Shown here piece after piece: positions 17,099-25,709 of a stretch of DNA of 64,000 nt. The translations under genes and the position numbers were made by a program. The stretch is taken from positions 434,001-498,000 of the forward strand of contig CAIOYC010000009.1 in NCBI GenBank assembly GCA_903862425.1, read 5' to 3'. Numbering within the stretch: the first letter of the stretch is position 1; every line of letters starts with the position of its first letter. The DNA is from an uncultured Caulobacterales bacterium (GTDB lineage: Bacteria; Pseudomonadota; Alphaproteobacteria; Caulobacterales; Caulobacteraceae). The notes under the pieces were generated by a model. That model did no database searches and was not told the DNA's origin. It was given only the letters and a program-made list of their open reading frames with translations.

Positions 17099-18583
17099 TT
17101 AGCGCGCGGCGATGCCCAGGGCGTTGGCGGTTTCGCCGGTGTAGCGGCCGGCGGCCAGGTGGTTGTCGTTCTGGTACTTCACCATGGCGCGCATGGTATC
17201 CTGGGTGAACAGGCCGTTCTGCGGACCGGCATAGTAGCCCTTGCCGGCCAGAGCGCCCTGCAGGCTGGCCACCGCGCGGTCGCCATTGTTGTTCGAAGCC
17301 ATCTGCACCGGGGCGGTCGTGGTGGTCACTTCCGACTTGGTGTAGGCGGGCTTCGGCGGGACGTAGGCCGGAGCGGGCGGCGCGTAGGCGGCCGGGGTCG
17401 GCTCGTCATCGCAGGTGGTGGTGGTGTGGCACTGCTTGCCCTTCTTGATCGCACCGTAGGTCGGGGCGGGGACGGGCGCCGGCGGCACGTAGACGGGCCT
17501 GGGCTTCGGCTTGGCGGCATAGACCTTCACCGGCGGGGCGTAGTGGTGCACCGGCGGGGGCAGGACTTCGCCATAGCTTCTCACCGGCGGCGGGGGCGGC
17601 GCGCCGTATTCGGCGTGCACCACGTCCGTGCGACAGTCGACCTGCTTCCACTCGAAGCGCGAGGGCGTGACCACCTTGATCTTGGTGTAGTCGTTATAGA
17701 CCGCCGGGATGGTGTAGGGCTGGGTCGTATCCGGGCCGCGCACGGTGATGCGGACGTTCTCATAGACGGCCGGGATCACGCGACGCTCGGTATGGGCCGG
17801 CTGGTCCACCACCTGGCGGGTGATGATACGGGTTTCCGGCGGCACCGGGATGTCCACCGTACGGGGCGGGGTCTTCAGCACCTGCTTGGTGATCGTCTTG
17901 TATTCCGGCGGCACTTCCACGAGGCAGAGCACTTCACCGGTGGGCAGAACCTTGGTGGTCATGCCGCCGTAGGTCGGGTTGTGCTCGATCACGCCGGAGC
18001 CGTAGGTGCCGGGCGGACGCGAGGTCGGGGCGGCGCCGTAGGAGTTGGCCGCGCCAGGGGCGTAGCCGGCCACGGTCGCGCCGGGACGCCAGGCGGTGTA
18101 GCCGTCCTTCACCTTCACCTGCTCGGAAATGGTTTCATAGGTCGCCGGGATGGTTTCGGTGCGGGTGTAGCCCGGCTTGACCACCACGGTCTCGGTGACC
18201 GAGCGGTAGGTGGCGGAGACGGCGATCAGTTCGACCGACTCTTCCTTCACCAGAACCGACTTCTCTTCCACGTGGGGAATGCCGGGGATGACCTTGATCT
18301 CGGTCTTTTCCGGAGAGACCACCACGTGTTCGGTCAGGGCTTCGGTGACTTCCGGCACCAGCACCTTGGTGAAGCACTGGCCGGGCGCCGCATTGGGCGG
18401 ATAGTCTTCGTTGGTCACCTGACCGGGGCCGAAGCCGACCGGACCGGGCGTGCCGCAGCCGCCCGGACCGCACTGGCCGGCCGTGCTTCCGCCGTACGCC
18501 ATGGGTCCACCGGCAAACGCCGAAGTCGCCGCGAAAGCGAGCGCTACAGCCGCGCCTCCGCTCATAAGAACCGAAATCCGCAT
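17099..18583 (-). CDS. Secreted repeat protein with C-terminal peptidoglycan-binding-like domain
   Basis: A 494-residue exported protein. Signal peptide MRISVLMSGGAAVALAFAAT to about SAFA; then a Gly/Pro/Cys-rich stretch; then several divergent copies of a beta-rich unit built on the pattern xVPPxYxTITKQV / xIPAVYENVRITV / TIPATYETISEQV; then a Pro/Tyr/Lys-rich linker (roughly residues 315-430); finally a PG_binding_1-like domain (RAVASLQGALAGKGYYAG, GLFTQDTMRAMVKYQ). Start ATG 18583 has GGGGGA seven bases upstream. It probably sits in the periplasm or envelope and touches peptidoglycan. A strong terminator follows. The repeat family is not one I can name. Confidence 0.75.
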   Translation of the reverse strand: MRISVLMSGGAAVALAFAATSAFAGGPMAYGGSTAGQCGPGGCGTPGPVGFGPGQVTNEDYPPNAAPGQCFTKVLVPEVTEALTEHVVVSPEKTEIKVIPGIPHVEEKSVLVKEESVELIAVSATYRSVTETVVVKPGYTRTETIPATYETISEQVKVKDGYTAWRPGATVAGYAPGAANSYGAAPTSRPPGTYGSGVIEHNPTYGGMTTKVLPTGEVLCLVEVPPEYKTITKQVLKTPPRTVDIPVPPETRIITRQVVDQPAHTERRVIPAVYENVRITVRGPDTTQPYTIPAVYNDYTKIKVVTPSRFEWKQVDCRTDVVHAEYGAPPPPPVRSYGEVLPPPVHHYAPPVKVYAAKPKPRPVYVPPAPVPAPTYGAIKKGKQCHTTTTCDDEPTPAAYAPPAPAYVPPKPAYTKSEVTTTTAPVQMASNNNGDRAVASLQGALAGKGYYAGPQNGLFTQDTMRAMVKYQNDNHLAAGRYTGETANALGIAAR

Positions 18584-18926
18584 TCGAAATTCCCCCTTCA
18601 AAGCCAAGCCGCCGCCTCATCCCACGCATGCGGTCTGGCTCATTCGATCAGCACCTTAACAGTCTATTTAGGAATGGGGAAAGCCTTCTCCTTTCGGGCG
18701 AAAAATAGCGCGTGCGGTTCGATCCGGACGGTGGTGTGTTGCAGAATTCCTCAATACTCACAAGCGCGTAAGCTTGCCAGTGTGGTTAATGCGCATCGCC
18801 GTTGGAGCCGTAAAACCCAGGCTGCGCGCCCGCCAGGCCTGCGACAGAACGTCTAGATTTTGCCGCAAATGGCTTGCGCGCCTCGCCGCGGCGGTCCTAA
18901 GCCTTGCGCCACAACGGGAGCGGGCG
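18584..18926. other. Divergent promoter region, one CtrA-like half-site pair
   Basis: About 340 bases between the divergently transcribed repeat-protein and amidohydrolase genes. At 18656-18670 TTAA, seven bases and TTTA resemble the CtrA box TTAA-N7-TTAA with one mismatch, some 70-85 bases upstream of the minus-strand start. No coding sequence, tRNA or riboswitch was recognised elsewhere in the gap. Confidence 0.4.
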
Positions 18927-20306
18927 ATGCAGATGGCGTTCAGGACGATGCTCATGGGCGCGGCGGCCAGCCTGGCGCTGGCGACCGCGGCGCAGGCTGC
19001 CGATGTGGTGATCCATGCGGGTCGGCTGATCGACGGCGTCGCGGCCGCACCGAGGGAGAAGGTCTCCATCCTGGTGCGCGGCGATCGTATCTTCTCGGTG
19101 GAGCCGGGTTTCACCACGCCCGCGGGGGCTCAGGTGATCGACCTTTCCACCTCCACCGTCCTGCCGGGCCTGATCGATTGCCACGATCACATCACCGCCT
19201 CCTTCCACAAAGGCGATCCGATCCACACCGCCATGACGCGCACCGGCTATGACGACGAGATCGACGCGGTGAACAACGCCCGCGCCACGCTCCTGGCCGG
19301 CTTCACCTCGATCCGCGATGTAGGCGCGACGACCTCGGTCATCGTCGCGCTGAAGAAGGCGGTAAACGCGGGAATCACGCCCGGACCCCGTATGTGGGTA
19401 TCCGGCGCGCCCATCGGTCCCAGCGGTGGGCACGGTGATGCGCGCAACGGTCTCGATCCCGAGCTCGACCATCCCGGCTGGAACAACAGCGTGGTCGATA
19501 GCCCCGAAGCCGCCCGCAAGACCGTGCGCCAGCTGAAGCGCGAAGGGGCGGACCTGATCAAGATCATGCCGTCAGGCGGCGTCATGTCGATCGGCGACGA
19601 CCCCAAGCTCCAGCTGATGGCCGACGACGAGATCAAGGCGGTGATCGACACGGCCCATTCGCTCGGCATGAAGGTGGCCGCCCACGCCCATGGCAAGCAG
19701 GCCATCGACCATACCATCGCCCTCGGCGTGGATTCCATCGAGCACTCCTCATACTCCGATGCGGAGAGCTATGCTCTGTACAAGAAGCACGGGACCTATC
19801 TCGTCCCCACCATGCTGGTGGGCAAGAAGGTCTATGACCATGCGAGGACGCATCCGGAAGACCTCAACCCCTCCACCGCGCAAAAGGCCCTGACCGTGGT
19901 GCCGGTGATGCTGCGCAACCTGCACGACGCCCACGCCGCCGGGGTGAAGATCGCCTTCGGCACCGATACGTTCGGCATGAGCGCCCACGGTGAGAACGCC
20001 CAGGAGTTCGCCATCATGGTCGATGCCGGCCTGACCCCCATGGAGGCGATCAGGGCCGCCACCAGCTCCGCCGCCGACCTGATCGGCGATACCGCCGATA
20101 TCGGCAGCGTTCAGCCCGGTCGCTATGCCGACCTCGTGGCCGTGGGCGGCGATCCGCTCAGGGACGTGACCGAGCTGGAGCGGGTCAAGTTCGTGATGAA
20201 GGGCGGGGTAGTCTACAAGGCCGCCGGCCAGGTCGCGCCCGCCGCCCTCGCCGCCGCCCAGCCCGCCGCGAAGATCGACGAACAGGCGGTCGAGAACGCC
20301 TTCTGA
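18927..20306 (+). CDS. Exported metal-dependent amidohydrolase (imidazolonepropionase/prolidase-like)
   Basis: A 459-residue amidohydrolase with an N-terminal signal peptide (MGAAASLALATAAQA). Metal and catalytic motifs are DCHDHI (HxH), IKIMPSGGV with the bridging Lys, KVAAHAHG, DSIEHSS and FGTDTFG (the final Asp). These are the marks of the subfamily that includes Xaa-Pro dipeptidases and Sgx9260-type carboxypeptidases acting on acylated dipeptides. Start ATG 18927 with CGGGAG upstream; an upstream open stretch lacks a better start. A transporter gene follows 50 bases downstream on the same strand and may import the product. Confidence 0.9.
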   Translation: MQMAFRTMLMGAAASLALATAAQAADVVIHAGRLIDGVAAAPREKVSILVRGDRIFSVEPGFTTPAGAQVIDLSTSTVLPGLIDCHDHITASFHKGDPIHTAMTRTGYDDEIDAVNNARATLLAGFTSIRDVGATTSVIVALKKAVNAGITPGPRMWVSGAPIGPSGGHGDARNGLDPELDHPGWNNSVVDSPEAARKTVRQLKREGADLIKIMPSGGVMSIGDDPKLQLMADDEIKAVIDTAHSLGMKVAAHAHGKQAIDHTIALGVDSIEHSSYSDAESYALYKKHGTYLVPTMLVGKKVYDHARTHPEDLNPSTAQKALTVVPVMLRNLHDAHAAGVKIAFGTDTFGMSAHGENAQEFAIMVDAGLTPMEAIRAATSSAADLIGDTADIGSVQPGRYADLVAVGGDPLRDVTELERVKFVMKGGVVYKAAGQVAPAALAAAQPAAKIDEQAVENAF

Positions 20307-20355
20307 ACCCGTCAGGCTGGGTTGGACGGGACAGCCAGGAAGCCTAAGGAAGCGT

Positions 20356-21645
20356 ATGGCCGAGCACGCCGCAACCGCATCGCCTGAGCACGTCATTCGC
20401 GAGCGCGTCATGGGCGTCGTGCGAGTTGCCAGCGGCAACTTCCTCGAAATGTACGATTTCATGGTGTTCGGCTATTTCGCCGCCGCCATCGGCAAGGCAT
20501 ATTTTCCGGCGGGCGACGAGTTCGGCACGCTGCTCAAGGCGCTGGCCACCTTCGGCGTCGGCTTCCTGATGCGTCCGCTCGGCGCCATCGTGCTCGGCGC
20601 CTATACCGACCGGTTCGGACGCCGGGCCGGCCTGCTGCTCACGCTGCTGTTGATGAGCGTCGGTATCGTCACCCTGACGGTGACGCCCGGCTATGCCGCG
20701 ATCGGTCTGGTTTCGCCGATCCTGGTGCTGCTGGGGCGGCTGATCCAGGGGTTCTCGGCCGGCGCCGAGCTGGGCAACGTCTCGGTCTATCTGGCGGAGA
20801 TGGCGCCGGAGGGGCGACGCGGTTTCTACGTCTCCTGGCAGTCGGCATCGCAGCAGGTGGCGGTGGTGACCGCGGCGCTCGTGGGCGTGGCCATCGCCTC
20901 CTTCCTCAGCCCCAGGGACATAGACGCCTGGGGCTGGCGACTGCCCTTATTGCTCGGCTGCCTGATCGTGCCGCTGCTGTTCCTGCTCCGCCGCCACCTG
21001 AAGGAGACCGAGGCGTTCGAGTCGCGCACCGAAACGCCCGGCCTCGGCGCCATCGCGCGCGGGCTCTGGAAGGGCAGGGCGCGGGTTCTCGGCGGCATGG
21101 CCATGGTGGTGATGACCACGGTCAGCTTCTACATGATTACCGCCTACACCCCGACCTTCGGCAAGCTGCTGCACCTGCCCGAGCGCGCCAATCTGTTGAT
21201 CACCGCCGGGGTCGGGCTTTCCAACCTGATCTGGCTGCCGCTGATCGGGTCGCTGTCGGACCGGATCGGGCGAAAGCCGATCCTGATCGGGTGTACCGCC
21301 GTGGCCATACTCACCGCCTATCCGGCCATGGCCTGGCTGGCGAGCGCGCCGAGCGTGCCGCGCCTGCTGATGGTGGAGCTGTGGCTGTCCGCGCTCTACG
21401 GCGGCTATAACTCCGCCATGGTGGTCTACCTGACCGAAGTTGTGCCGACAGAGGTGCGCGCCTCAGGGTTCAGCCTGGCCTACAGTCTCGCCACGGCGCT
21501 AGGCGGCTTCACACCCTTCATCTGCACCTGGCTGATTGAACGCACACACAACACCGCCATGCCGGGCGCCTGGCTGACCGTCTGCGCGGCCATCAGCCTC
21601 GTCGCCGTTCTGGCTCTGCACCGGGTGGAGAAGCGCGGGGCCTGA
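20356..21645 (+). CDS. MFS transporter of the metabolite:H+ symporter (MHS) family
   Basis: A 429-residue twelve-helix inner-membrane transporter. GNFLEMYDFMVFGYFAAAIG in TM1 and LGAYTDRFGRRAGLL (motif A) identify the MHS branch, which includes citrate, proline/betaine and alpha-ketoglutarate symporters. The second-half motif GSLSDRIGRKPILIG is present too. Start ATG 20356 follows AGGAAG. Together with the exported amidohydrolase before it, an uptake role for an organic or amino acid is likely; the substrate is unknown. Confidence 0.93.
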   Translation: MAEHAATASPEHVIRERVMGVVRVASGNFLEMYDFMVFGYFAAAIGKAYFPAGDEFGTLLKALATFGVGFLMRPLGAIVLGAYTDRFGRRAGLLLTLLLMSVGIVTLTVTPGYAAIGLVSPILVLLGRLIQGFSAGAELGNVSVYLAEMAPEGRRGFYVSWQSASQQVAVVTAALVGVAIASFLSPRDIDAWGWRLPLLLGCLIVPLLFLLRRHLKETEAFESRTETPGLGAIARGLWKGRARVLGGMAMVVMTTVSFYMITAYTPTFGKLLHLPERANLLITAGVGLSNLIWLPLIGSLSDRIGRKPILIGCTAVAILTAYPAMAWLASAPSVPRLLMVELWLSALYGGYNSAMVVYLTEVVPTEVRASGFSLAYSLATALGGFTPFICTWLIERTHNTAMPGAWLTVCAAISLVAVLALHRVEKRGA

Positions 21646-21715
21646 TCGACGATCCCGCTTGCCAAGGTTGTAATGTTCTTGTTATGTTCCATATTGAGAG
21701 ATTGGGAGCAGGTCG

Positions 21716-22297
21716 ATGACGTTCCAACGGTTTCTGGATTTCGAAGCGCATGAGCCGGAGCAGGCGGTCCATGTCGGCCTGATGCTGGCGGTCAAGCCGG
21801 ACGCATGGGCGGCCGAACAGCTTCACGCCCAGGCGGACCGACTCAAACTGCAGCGGCGCTTGACGGGACGGCCCACCGATGCGGACCGGCTGCACGCCAC
21901 ACTCGTGCCGCTGCACATCGAGCAGAATTCGCCGGCCCAGGCCGCAGCCATCGCCAAAGCCATGCGCGCGGTGAAGATCGCGCCGTTCCGGGTGATGTTC
22001 GATCAGATCAGGAGCTGGACGGGGGAGGGGCGTCGGCCCTTGGTCGCCACCTCCGACGAGGGGGGCGTCGGGCTTTCACGTCTGCAGGCGGCCATGACCA
22101 GCGCCCTGGACACGGAAGGCGTAAAGCGACCCCGCCAGAGGTTCACCCCGCACGTCACCCTGATGCGCGATCCGCAACCGATGGAGCCGGTCTTCATCGA
22201 CCCCATCGCCTGGACGGTGAACGAGGTGCAGCTGATCTTCAGCATCATGGAGGAGCGTCGGCACATCGTGCTGCAGCGCTGGGCGCTGAAAGGCTGA
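21716..22297 (+). CDS. 2'-5' RNA ligase / 2H phosphoesterase family protein
   Basis: A 193-residue protein with the two H-x-T motifs of the 2H phosphoesterase superfamily: LHATLVPL and PHVTLMRD, spaced about 80 residues apart. Bacterial members (ThpR/LigT-like) act on 2',3'-cyclic phosphates or 2'-5' linkages of RNA; the physiological substrate is generally unknown. Start ATG 21716 follows GGGAGCAGG. No operon partner of obvious relation. Confidence 0.88.
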   Translation: MTFQRFLDFEAHEPEQAVHVGLMLAVKPDAWAAEQLHAQADRLKLQRRLTGRPTDADRLHATLVPLHIEQNSPAQAAAIAKAMRAVKIAPFRVMFDQIRSWTGEGRRPLVATSDEGGVGLSRLQAAMTSALDTEGVKRPRQRFTPHVTLMRDPQPMEPVFIDPIAWTVNEVQLIFSIMEERRHIVLQRWALKG

Positions 22298-22351
22298 GCG
22301 CCGTGCGGGTGATTCGGAGCGTCGGCGCTGGCGCAGCGTTAGCGCTGGATC

Positions 22352-22759
22352 GTGAACACCGTTCTCATGCCGGACATCACCGAGGCGCATTACGCCTGGT
22401 TCGCCATCGCCCTGTTCTTCAGCATGGCGTTCGCCTTCCTGTGGTCGCCGCGGCGGCGCAGGGTGATCGGCAGCGTGCGCTACCTCGCAGCGTGGGCGGC
22501 GATCGCCGCGCCCGCCCTGTTCGGCGCCGTCTGCGTGCGCGGCGGCTATGCCCTGGCCTTGCGCGAGCAGGGCATGAACCCGATCCTGGCCCAGGGCGCC
22601 GGTCTGTTTTGCGGGCTGATATTCATTCTCATCGCGCGGATCGCCTTGATGCTCTTCCCTCCGAGCGCGTGGCTGCTTAAGGAGTGGCGGCGCGCGAACC
22701 GGGAGGCTTCGGTCTTCAGTCGCCTGCTGAGTTCAAGACCGAGAGCCGCCGGGAAATAA
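22352..22759 (+). CDS. Hypothetical membrane protein upstream of nuoE
   Basis: A 135-residue protein with three predicted TM segments: AWFAIALFFSMAFAFLW (about 14-31), a middle one near YLAAWAAIAAPALFGAV (about 44-62), and LFCGLIFILIARIALMLF (about 84-101), followed by a basic cytosolic tail. GTG start at 22352; stop 6 bases before nuoE. I recognise no family. Its position suggests co-expression with nuoE, but membership of complex I cannot be claimed. Confidence 0.6.
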   Translation: MNTVLMPDITEAHYAWFAIALFFSMAFAFLWSPRRRRVIGSVRYLAAWAAIAAPALFGAVCVRGGYALALREQGMNPILAQGAGLFCGLIFILIARIALMLFPPSAWLLKEWRRANREASVFSRLLSSRPRAAGK

Positions 22760-22765
22760 ACTTCG

Positions 22766-23443
22766 ATGTCCGTCCGCCGCCTGGCAAAAATCCAGCCCGA
22801 AAGCTTCGCCTTCTCCGAGGAGACGCGCGCCACGGCCGACTGGTGGATTTCCAAATATCCGGAAGGCCGCCTGGCCTCCGCCGTGATCCCGATCCTGTGG
22901 CTGGCGCAGAAGCAGGAGGGTTGGGTGTCCGAACCCGCCATCCGCGCCGTCGCCGAGCTGCTGGGCATGCCCGTGATCCGCGTGTTCGAGGTCGCGACCT
23001 TCTACACCATGTTCATGCTCGAGCCGGTGGGAACCAAGGCGCTGATCCAGGTGTGCGGCACCACGCCCTGCAGGCTGCGCGGCGCGGGCGACATCATGGA
23101 GGTCTGCAAGACCAAGATCGGCCTGAAGGATCACCTGTCCGCCGACGGAAACTTCACCTGGCAGGAGGTCGAGTGCCTCGGCGCCTGCGCCAACGCGCCC
23201 ATGGCTCAGATCAACGACTACTATTTCGAAGACCTGACCGCCGACAGCATGGCGCAGATCATCGACGACTTCGCCGCAGGCAAGACGCCCAAGCCCGGCT
23301 CCTATGCGGGCCGCCACAGCTCCGAGCCCGAGGGCGGCCCCCTTACACTGACGGATCCAGCCTTGTATGACGGCTCGCTGGCCAAGCCTGTGATCCTGCC
23401 GAATCAGCCCGCCCCCGAACCGGTTGAAGGCGGCGCCGCATGA
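22766..23443 (+). CDS. nuoE: NADH-quinone oxidoreductase subunit E (complex I, N1a cluster)
   Basis: Peripheral-arm subunit of complex I with a thioredoxin-like [2Fe-2S] domain that takes part in NADH oxidation. The four ligands are Cys97, Cys102 (VCGTTPC), Cys137 and Cys141 (ECLGAC). The N-terminal helical segment [19 protein letters not shown] is typical. The protein has 225 residues, longer than E. coli NuoE because of a Pro/Gly/Glu-rich tail from about residue 172. Start ATG 22766. Its stop overlaps the next start as ATGA. nuoA-D, which normally precede it, are absent from the window upstream. Confidence 0.98.
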   Translation: MSVRRLAKIQPESFAFSEETRATADWWISKYPEGRLASAVIPILWLAQKQEGWVSEPAIRAVAELLGMPVIRVFEVATFYTMFMLEPVGTKALIQVCGTTPCRLRGAGDIMEVCKTKIGLKDHLSADGNFTWQEVECLGACANAPMAQINDYYFEDLTADSMAQIIDDFAAGKTPKPGSYAGRHSSEPEGGPLTLTDPALYDGSLAKPVILPNQPAPEPVEGGAA

Positions 23444-23682
23444 CGCCCGAATTCGCCGCCTACAAGGACGAACTGCGCGCGGTCGCCTGGCAGCTGCGGC
23501 TCGGTGGCCTCGTCGCCATCATGGTCGGCTGCGGTCTGCTGATCGCCGCGCGCTATGCCTCCATGCCGGAGCTGACCACCTTCGGCTTCGTCTTCCTCGG
23601 CCTAGGCTGGGGCGTCACCGGCTATGCCGTCTGGGTGCGTACCCAGTGGGCCAAGCAACATCCATTCACAGGGCCGCGCTGA
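23440..23682 (+). CDS. Small two-helix membrane protein between nuoE and nuoF
   Basis: An 80-residue protein with two TM helices ([19 protein letters not shown], about 21-39, and [21 protein letters not shown], about 45-65) separated by a short turn and flanked by charged ends. It overlaps nuoE by ATGA and is followed after three bases by nuoF, so it is translated as part of the operon. I recognise no family. It may help complex I assembly or be an unrelated membrane peptide; the former is only inference from location. Confidence 0.7.
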   Translation: MTPEFAAYKDELRAVAWQLRLGGLVAIMVGCGLLIAARYASMPELTTFGFVFLGLGWGVTGYAVWVRTQWAKQHPFTGPR

Positions 23683-23684
23683 AC

Positions 23685-25004
23685 ATGGTCGGTATCCTCG
23701 AAGACAAGGATCGCATCTTCCTCAACCTCTATGGCTTCCACGACTGGAGCCTCGAGGCGGCGAAGAAGCGCGGCGCCTGGAACGCCACGCCGGATATGAT
23801 CGCCCTCGGTCGCGACTGGGTGACCGGCCAGATCAAGAATTCCGGCCTGCGCGGTCGCGGCGGCGCGGGTTTCGGCACCGGCCTGAAGTGGACCTTCATG
23901 CCCAAGGAGGTGAAAGAGGGCAAACCCCACTACCTCGTGGTTAATGCCGACGAGTCCGAACCGGGCACCTGCAAGGACCGGGAGATCATGCGGCACGATC
24001 CGCACCTCTTGATCGAAGGCTGCCTGCTCGCCTCTTTCGCCATGCAGGCCCACACCTGCTTCGTCTATCTGCGCGGCGAATATGTGCGCGAGCGCGAGAT
24101 TCTCGAGATGGCGGTCAAGGAGGCCTATGAGGCCAAGCTGATCGGCAAGGGCAATATCCACGGCTGGGACTTCGACCTCGTCGTCCACCACGGCGCCGGC
24201 GCCTATATCTGCGGCGAGGAAACCGCCCTGCTCGAAAGTCTGGAGGGCAAGAAGGGCCAGCCGCGCCTGAAGCCGCCGTTCCCGGCCGGCGCGGGCGTCT
24301 ATGGCTGCCCCACCACGGTGAACAATGTGGAGTCCATCGCGGTGGTGGGCACCATCCTGCGGCGCGGCGCGGACTGGTTCGCGGGCTTCGGTCGGCCAAA
24401 CAATACCGGCACCAAGCTGATGTGCATCTCCGGCCACGTGAACAAGCCCTGCAATGTGGAGGAGGCCATGAGCATCCCCATGAAGCAGTTGCTGGAAGAA
24501 CACTGCGGCGGCATCCGCGGCGGCTGGGGCAACCTGAAGGCCGTCATCCCCGGCGGCTCCTCGGTGCGGATGATCCCGGCGCACGAGGCCGAGACCGCGC
24601 TTATGGACTTCGACTCCCTTTCGGCGCTAAAGTCGGGCCTCGGCACCGCGGCGGTGATCGTGATGGACCAGTCCACCGACCTGATCCGCGCCATCGCCCG
24701 CATCAGCTACTTTTACAAGCATGAGAGCTGCGGCCAGTGCACCCCCTGCCGTGAGGGCACCGGCTGGATGTGGCGGGTGATGGAGCGCATGGCGTCCGGC
24801 CAAGCCGATCCAAAGGAGATCGACATGCTGCTGGAGGTCACTACCCAGGTGGAAGGCCACACCATCTGTGCTCTCGGCGACGCGGCGGCCTGGCCGATCC
24901 AGGGCCTGTTCCGCCACTTCCGCCCCGAGGTGGAGGCGCGCATCGCCAGCTACCGCTCCGGCAAACCCCACGTGCAGGGCGTGACGCTCGTCGCGGCCGA
25001 GTAG
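23685..25004 (+). CDS. nuoF: NADH-quinone oxidoreductase subunit F (NADH/FMN-binding)
   Basis: Holds FMN, the NADH site and the N3 [4Fe-4S] cluster of complex I. 439 residues. [10 protein letters not shown] at about 57-66 binds [18 protein letters not shown] and [19 protein letters not shown] bind FMN, and the N3 ligands are Cys349, Cys352, Cys355 ([11 protein letters not shown]) and Cys395 (ICAL). Start ATG 23685 is chosen because it is three bases after the preceding stop; the open frame upstream is a shadow. Ends before an AT-rich 237-base gap. Confidence 0.98.
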   Translation: MVGILEDKDRIFLNLYGFHDWSLEAAKKRGAWNATPDMIALGRDWVTGQIKNSGLRGRGGAGFGTGLKWTFMPKEVKEGKPHYLVVNADESEPGTCKDREIMRHDPHLLIEGCLLASFAMQAHTCFVYLRGEYVREREILEMAVKEAYEAKLIGKGNIHGWDFDLVVHHGAGAYICGEETALLESLEGKKGQPRLKPPFPAGAGVYGCPTTVNNVESIAVVGTILRRGADWFAGFGRPNNTGTKLMCISGHVNKPCNVEEAMSIPMKQLLEEHCGGIRGGWGNLKAVIPGGSSVRMIPAHEAETALMDFDSLSALKSGLGTAAVIVMDQSTDLIRAIARISYFYKHESCGQCTPCREGTGWMWRVMERMASGQADPKEIDMLLEVTTQVEGHTICALGDAAAWPIQGLFRHFRPEVEARIASYRSGKPHVQGVTLVAAE

Positions 25005-25158
25005 GGATCGACGGCGCCGGCAGCCCAATGTGGGTCTTATTTTTCTATCCCGGCGATTTATTTCCGCCAGCCGATCTGCACCTGATAAAAAGAACTGACT
25101 TTCTAAATATTGGCGTTGCTAGTCCGCCAAGATGAGACGCCCGATCAAGTTTTTTCAA

Positions 25159-25186
25159 TTGTGGATCACCTCAGGCGATATACAAT
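25159..25186 (+). promoter_or_regulatory. Candidate sigma70-type promoter of the TM2 gene
   Basis: TTGTGG (25159-25164) and TACAAT (25181-25186) are separated by 16 bases, inside a visibly AT-rich stretch (25020-25240) unlike the rest of the window. Transcription would begin about 45-50 bases before the TM2 start at 25242. Confidence 0.45.
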
Positions 25187-25241
25187 AAAGGCACGCTGAA
25201 AACTTATTTCAGTTGTGCAATATTTCTCTGGGGGCGTTTCT

Positions 25242-25517
25242 ATGAGTAATTCCAACCCGCTGATCGGGTCGAAAAGCAAGATTGTCGCTGCGCTTCTGGC
25301 GCTCTTTCTGGGCATGTTCGGGGTTCACAAGTTTTATCTTGGCCGCACCCGCGCCGGCCTGATCACCCTGGCCTGTGGGACAGTGGGCTGGATCCTGGTC
25401 GGCATTCCGCCGGCCGTGGTCGGCATCCTCGGTCTGGTCGAGGCCATCATCTACTTCACAAAGAGCGATGCCGAATTCCAGCAGACCTACGTCGTGCAGG
25501 GCAAGGACTGGCTCTAA
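25242..25517 (+). CDS. TM2 domain protein inserted in the nuo operon
   Basis: A 91-residue protein with the TM2 domain: two TM helices (KIVAALLALFLGMFGVHKFY with the GxHxFYLG motif, and LVGIPPAVVGILGLVEAIIY) joined by GRTRAGLITLACGTVGW. TM2 proteins are small inner-membrane proteins of no settled function. Start ATG 25242 is used with CTCTGGGGGCG upstream; the frame is open nine codons further. It sits alone between nuoF and nuoG with its own AT-rich promoter region and a terminator, features unlike the surrounding operon, so it looks like an inserted cassette. Confidence 0.9.
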   Translation: MSNSNPLIGSKSKIVAALLALFLGMFGVHKFYLGRTRAGLITLACGTVGWILVGIPPAVVGILGLVEAIIYFTKSDAEFQQTYVVQGKDWL

Positions 25518-25539
25518 GCTCGGCCCGCAAAACAGACAG

Positions 25540-25572
25540 GGCGTCGGACCGCACAGGTCCGGCGCCTTTTTT
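25540..25572 (+). terminator. Rho-independent terminator after the TM2 gene, inside the nuo operon
   Basis: GGCGTCGGACC (25540-25550), loop GCACA, GGTCCGGCGCC (25556-25566) form an 11-bp stem with one T-G wobble, followed by six T (25567-25572). It lies 22 bases after the TM2 stop and 137 bases before nuoG, so it should stop much of the transcription entering nuoG from upstream. Confidence 0.85.
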
Positions 25573-25709
25573 CATGCGCAAAGCATGAACGAGCGCCGCA
25601 TCGCCTCTTGAACCGCGCCGCCAAATGCGCGACCACCCGCGCAGTTGAATGACGCCTGCCCTGCAAGGGGAATCGGCCGCATGCCCGCAAGGCGAGGGAG
25701 TTTCGCTGG

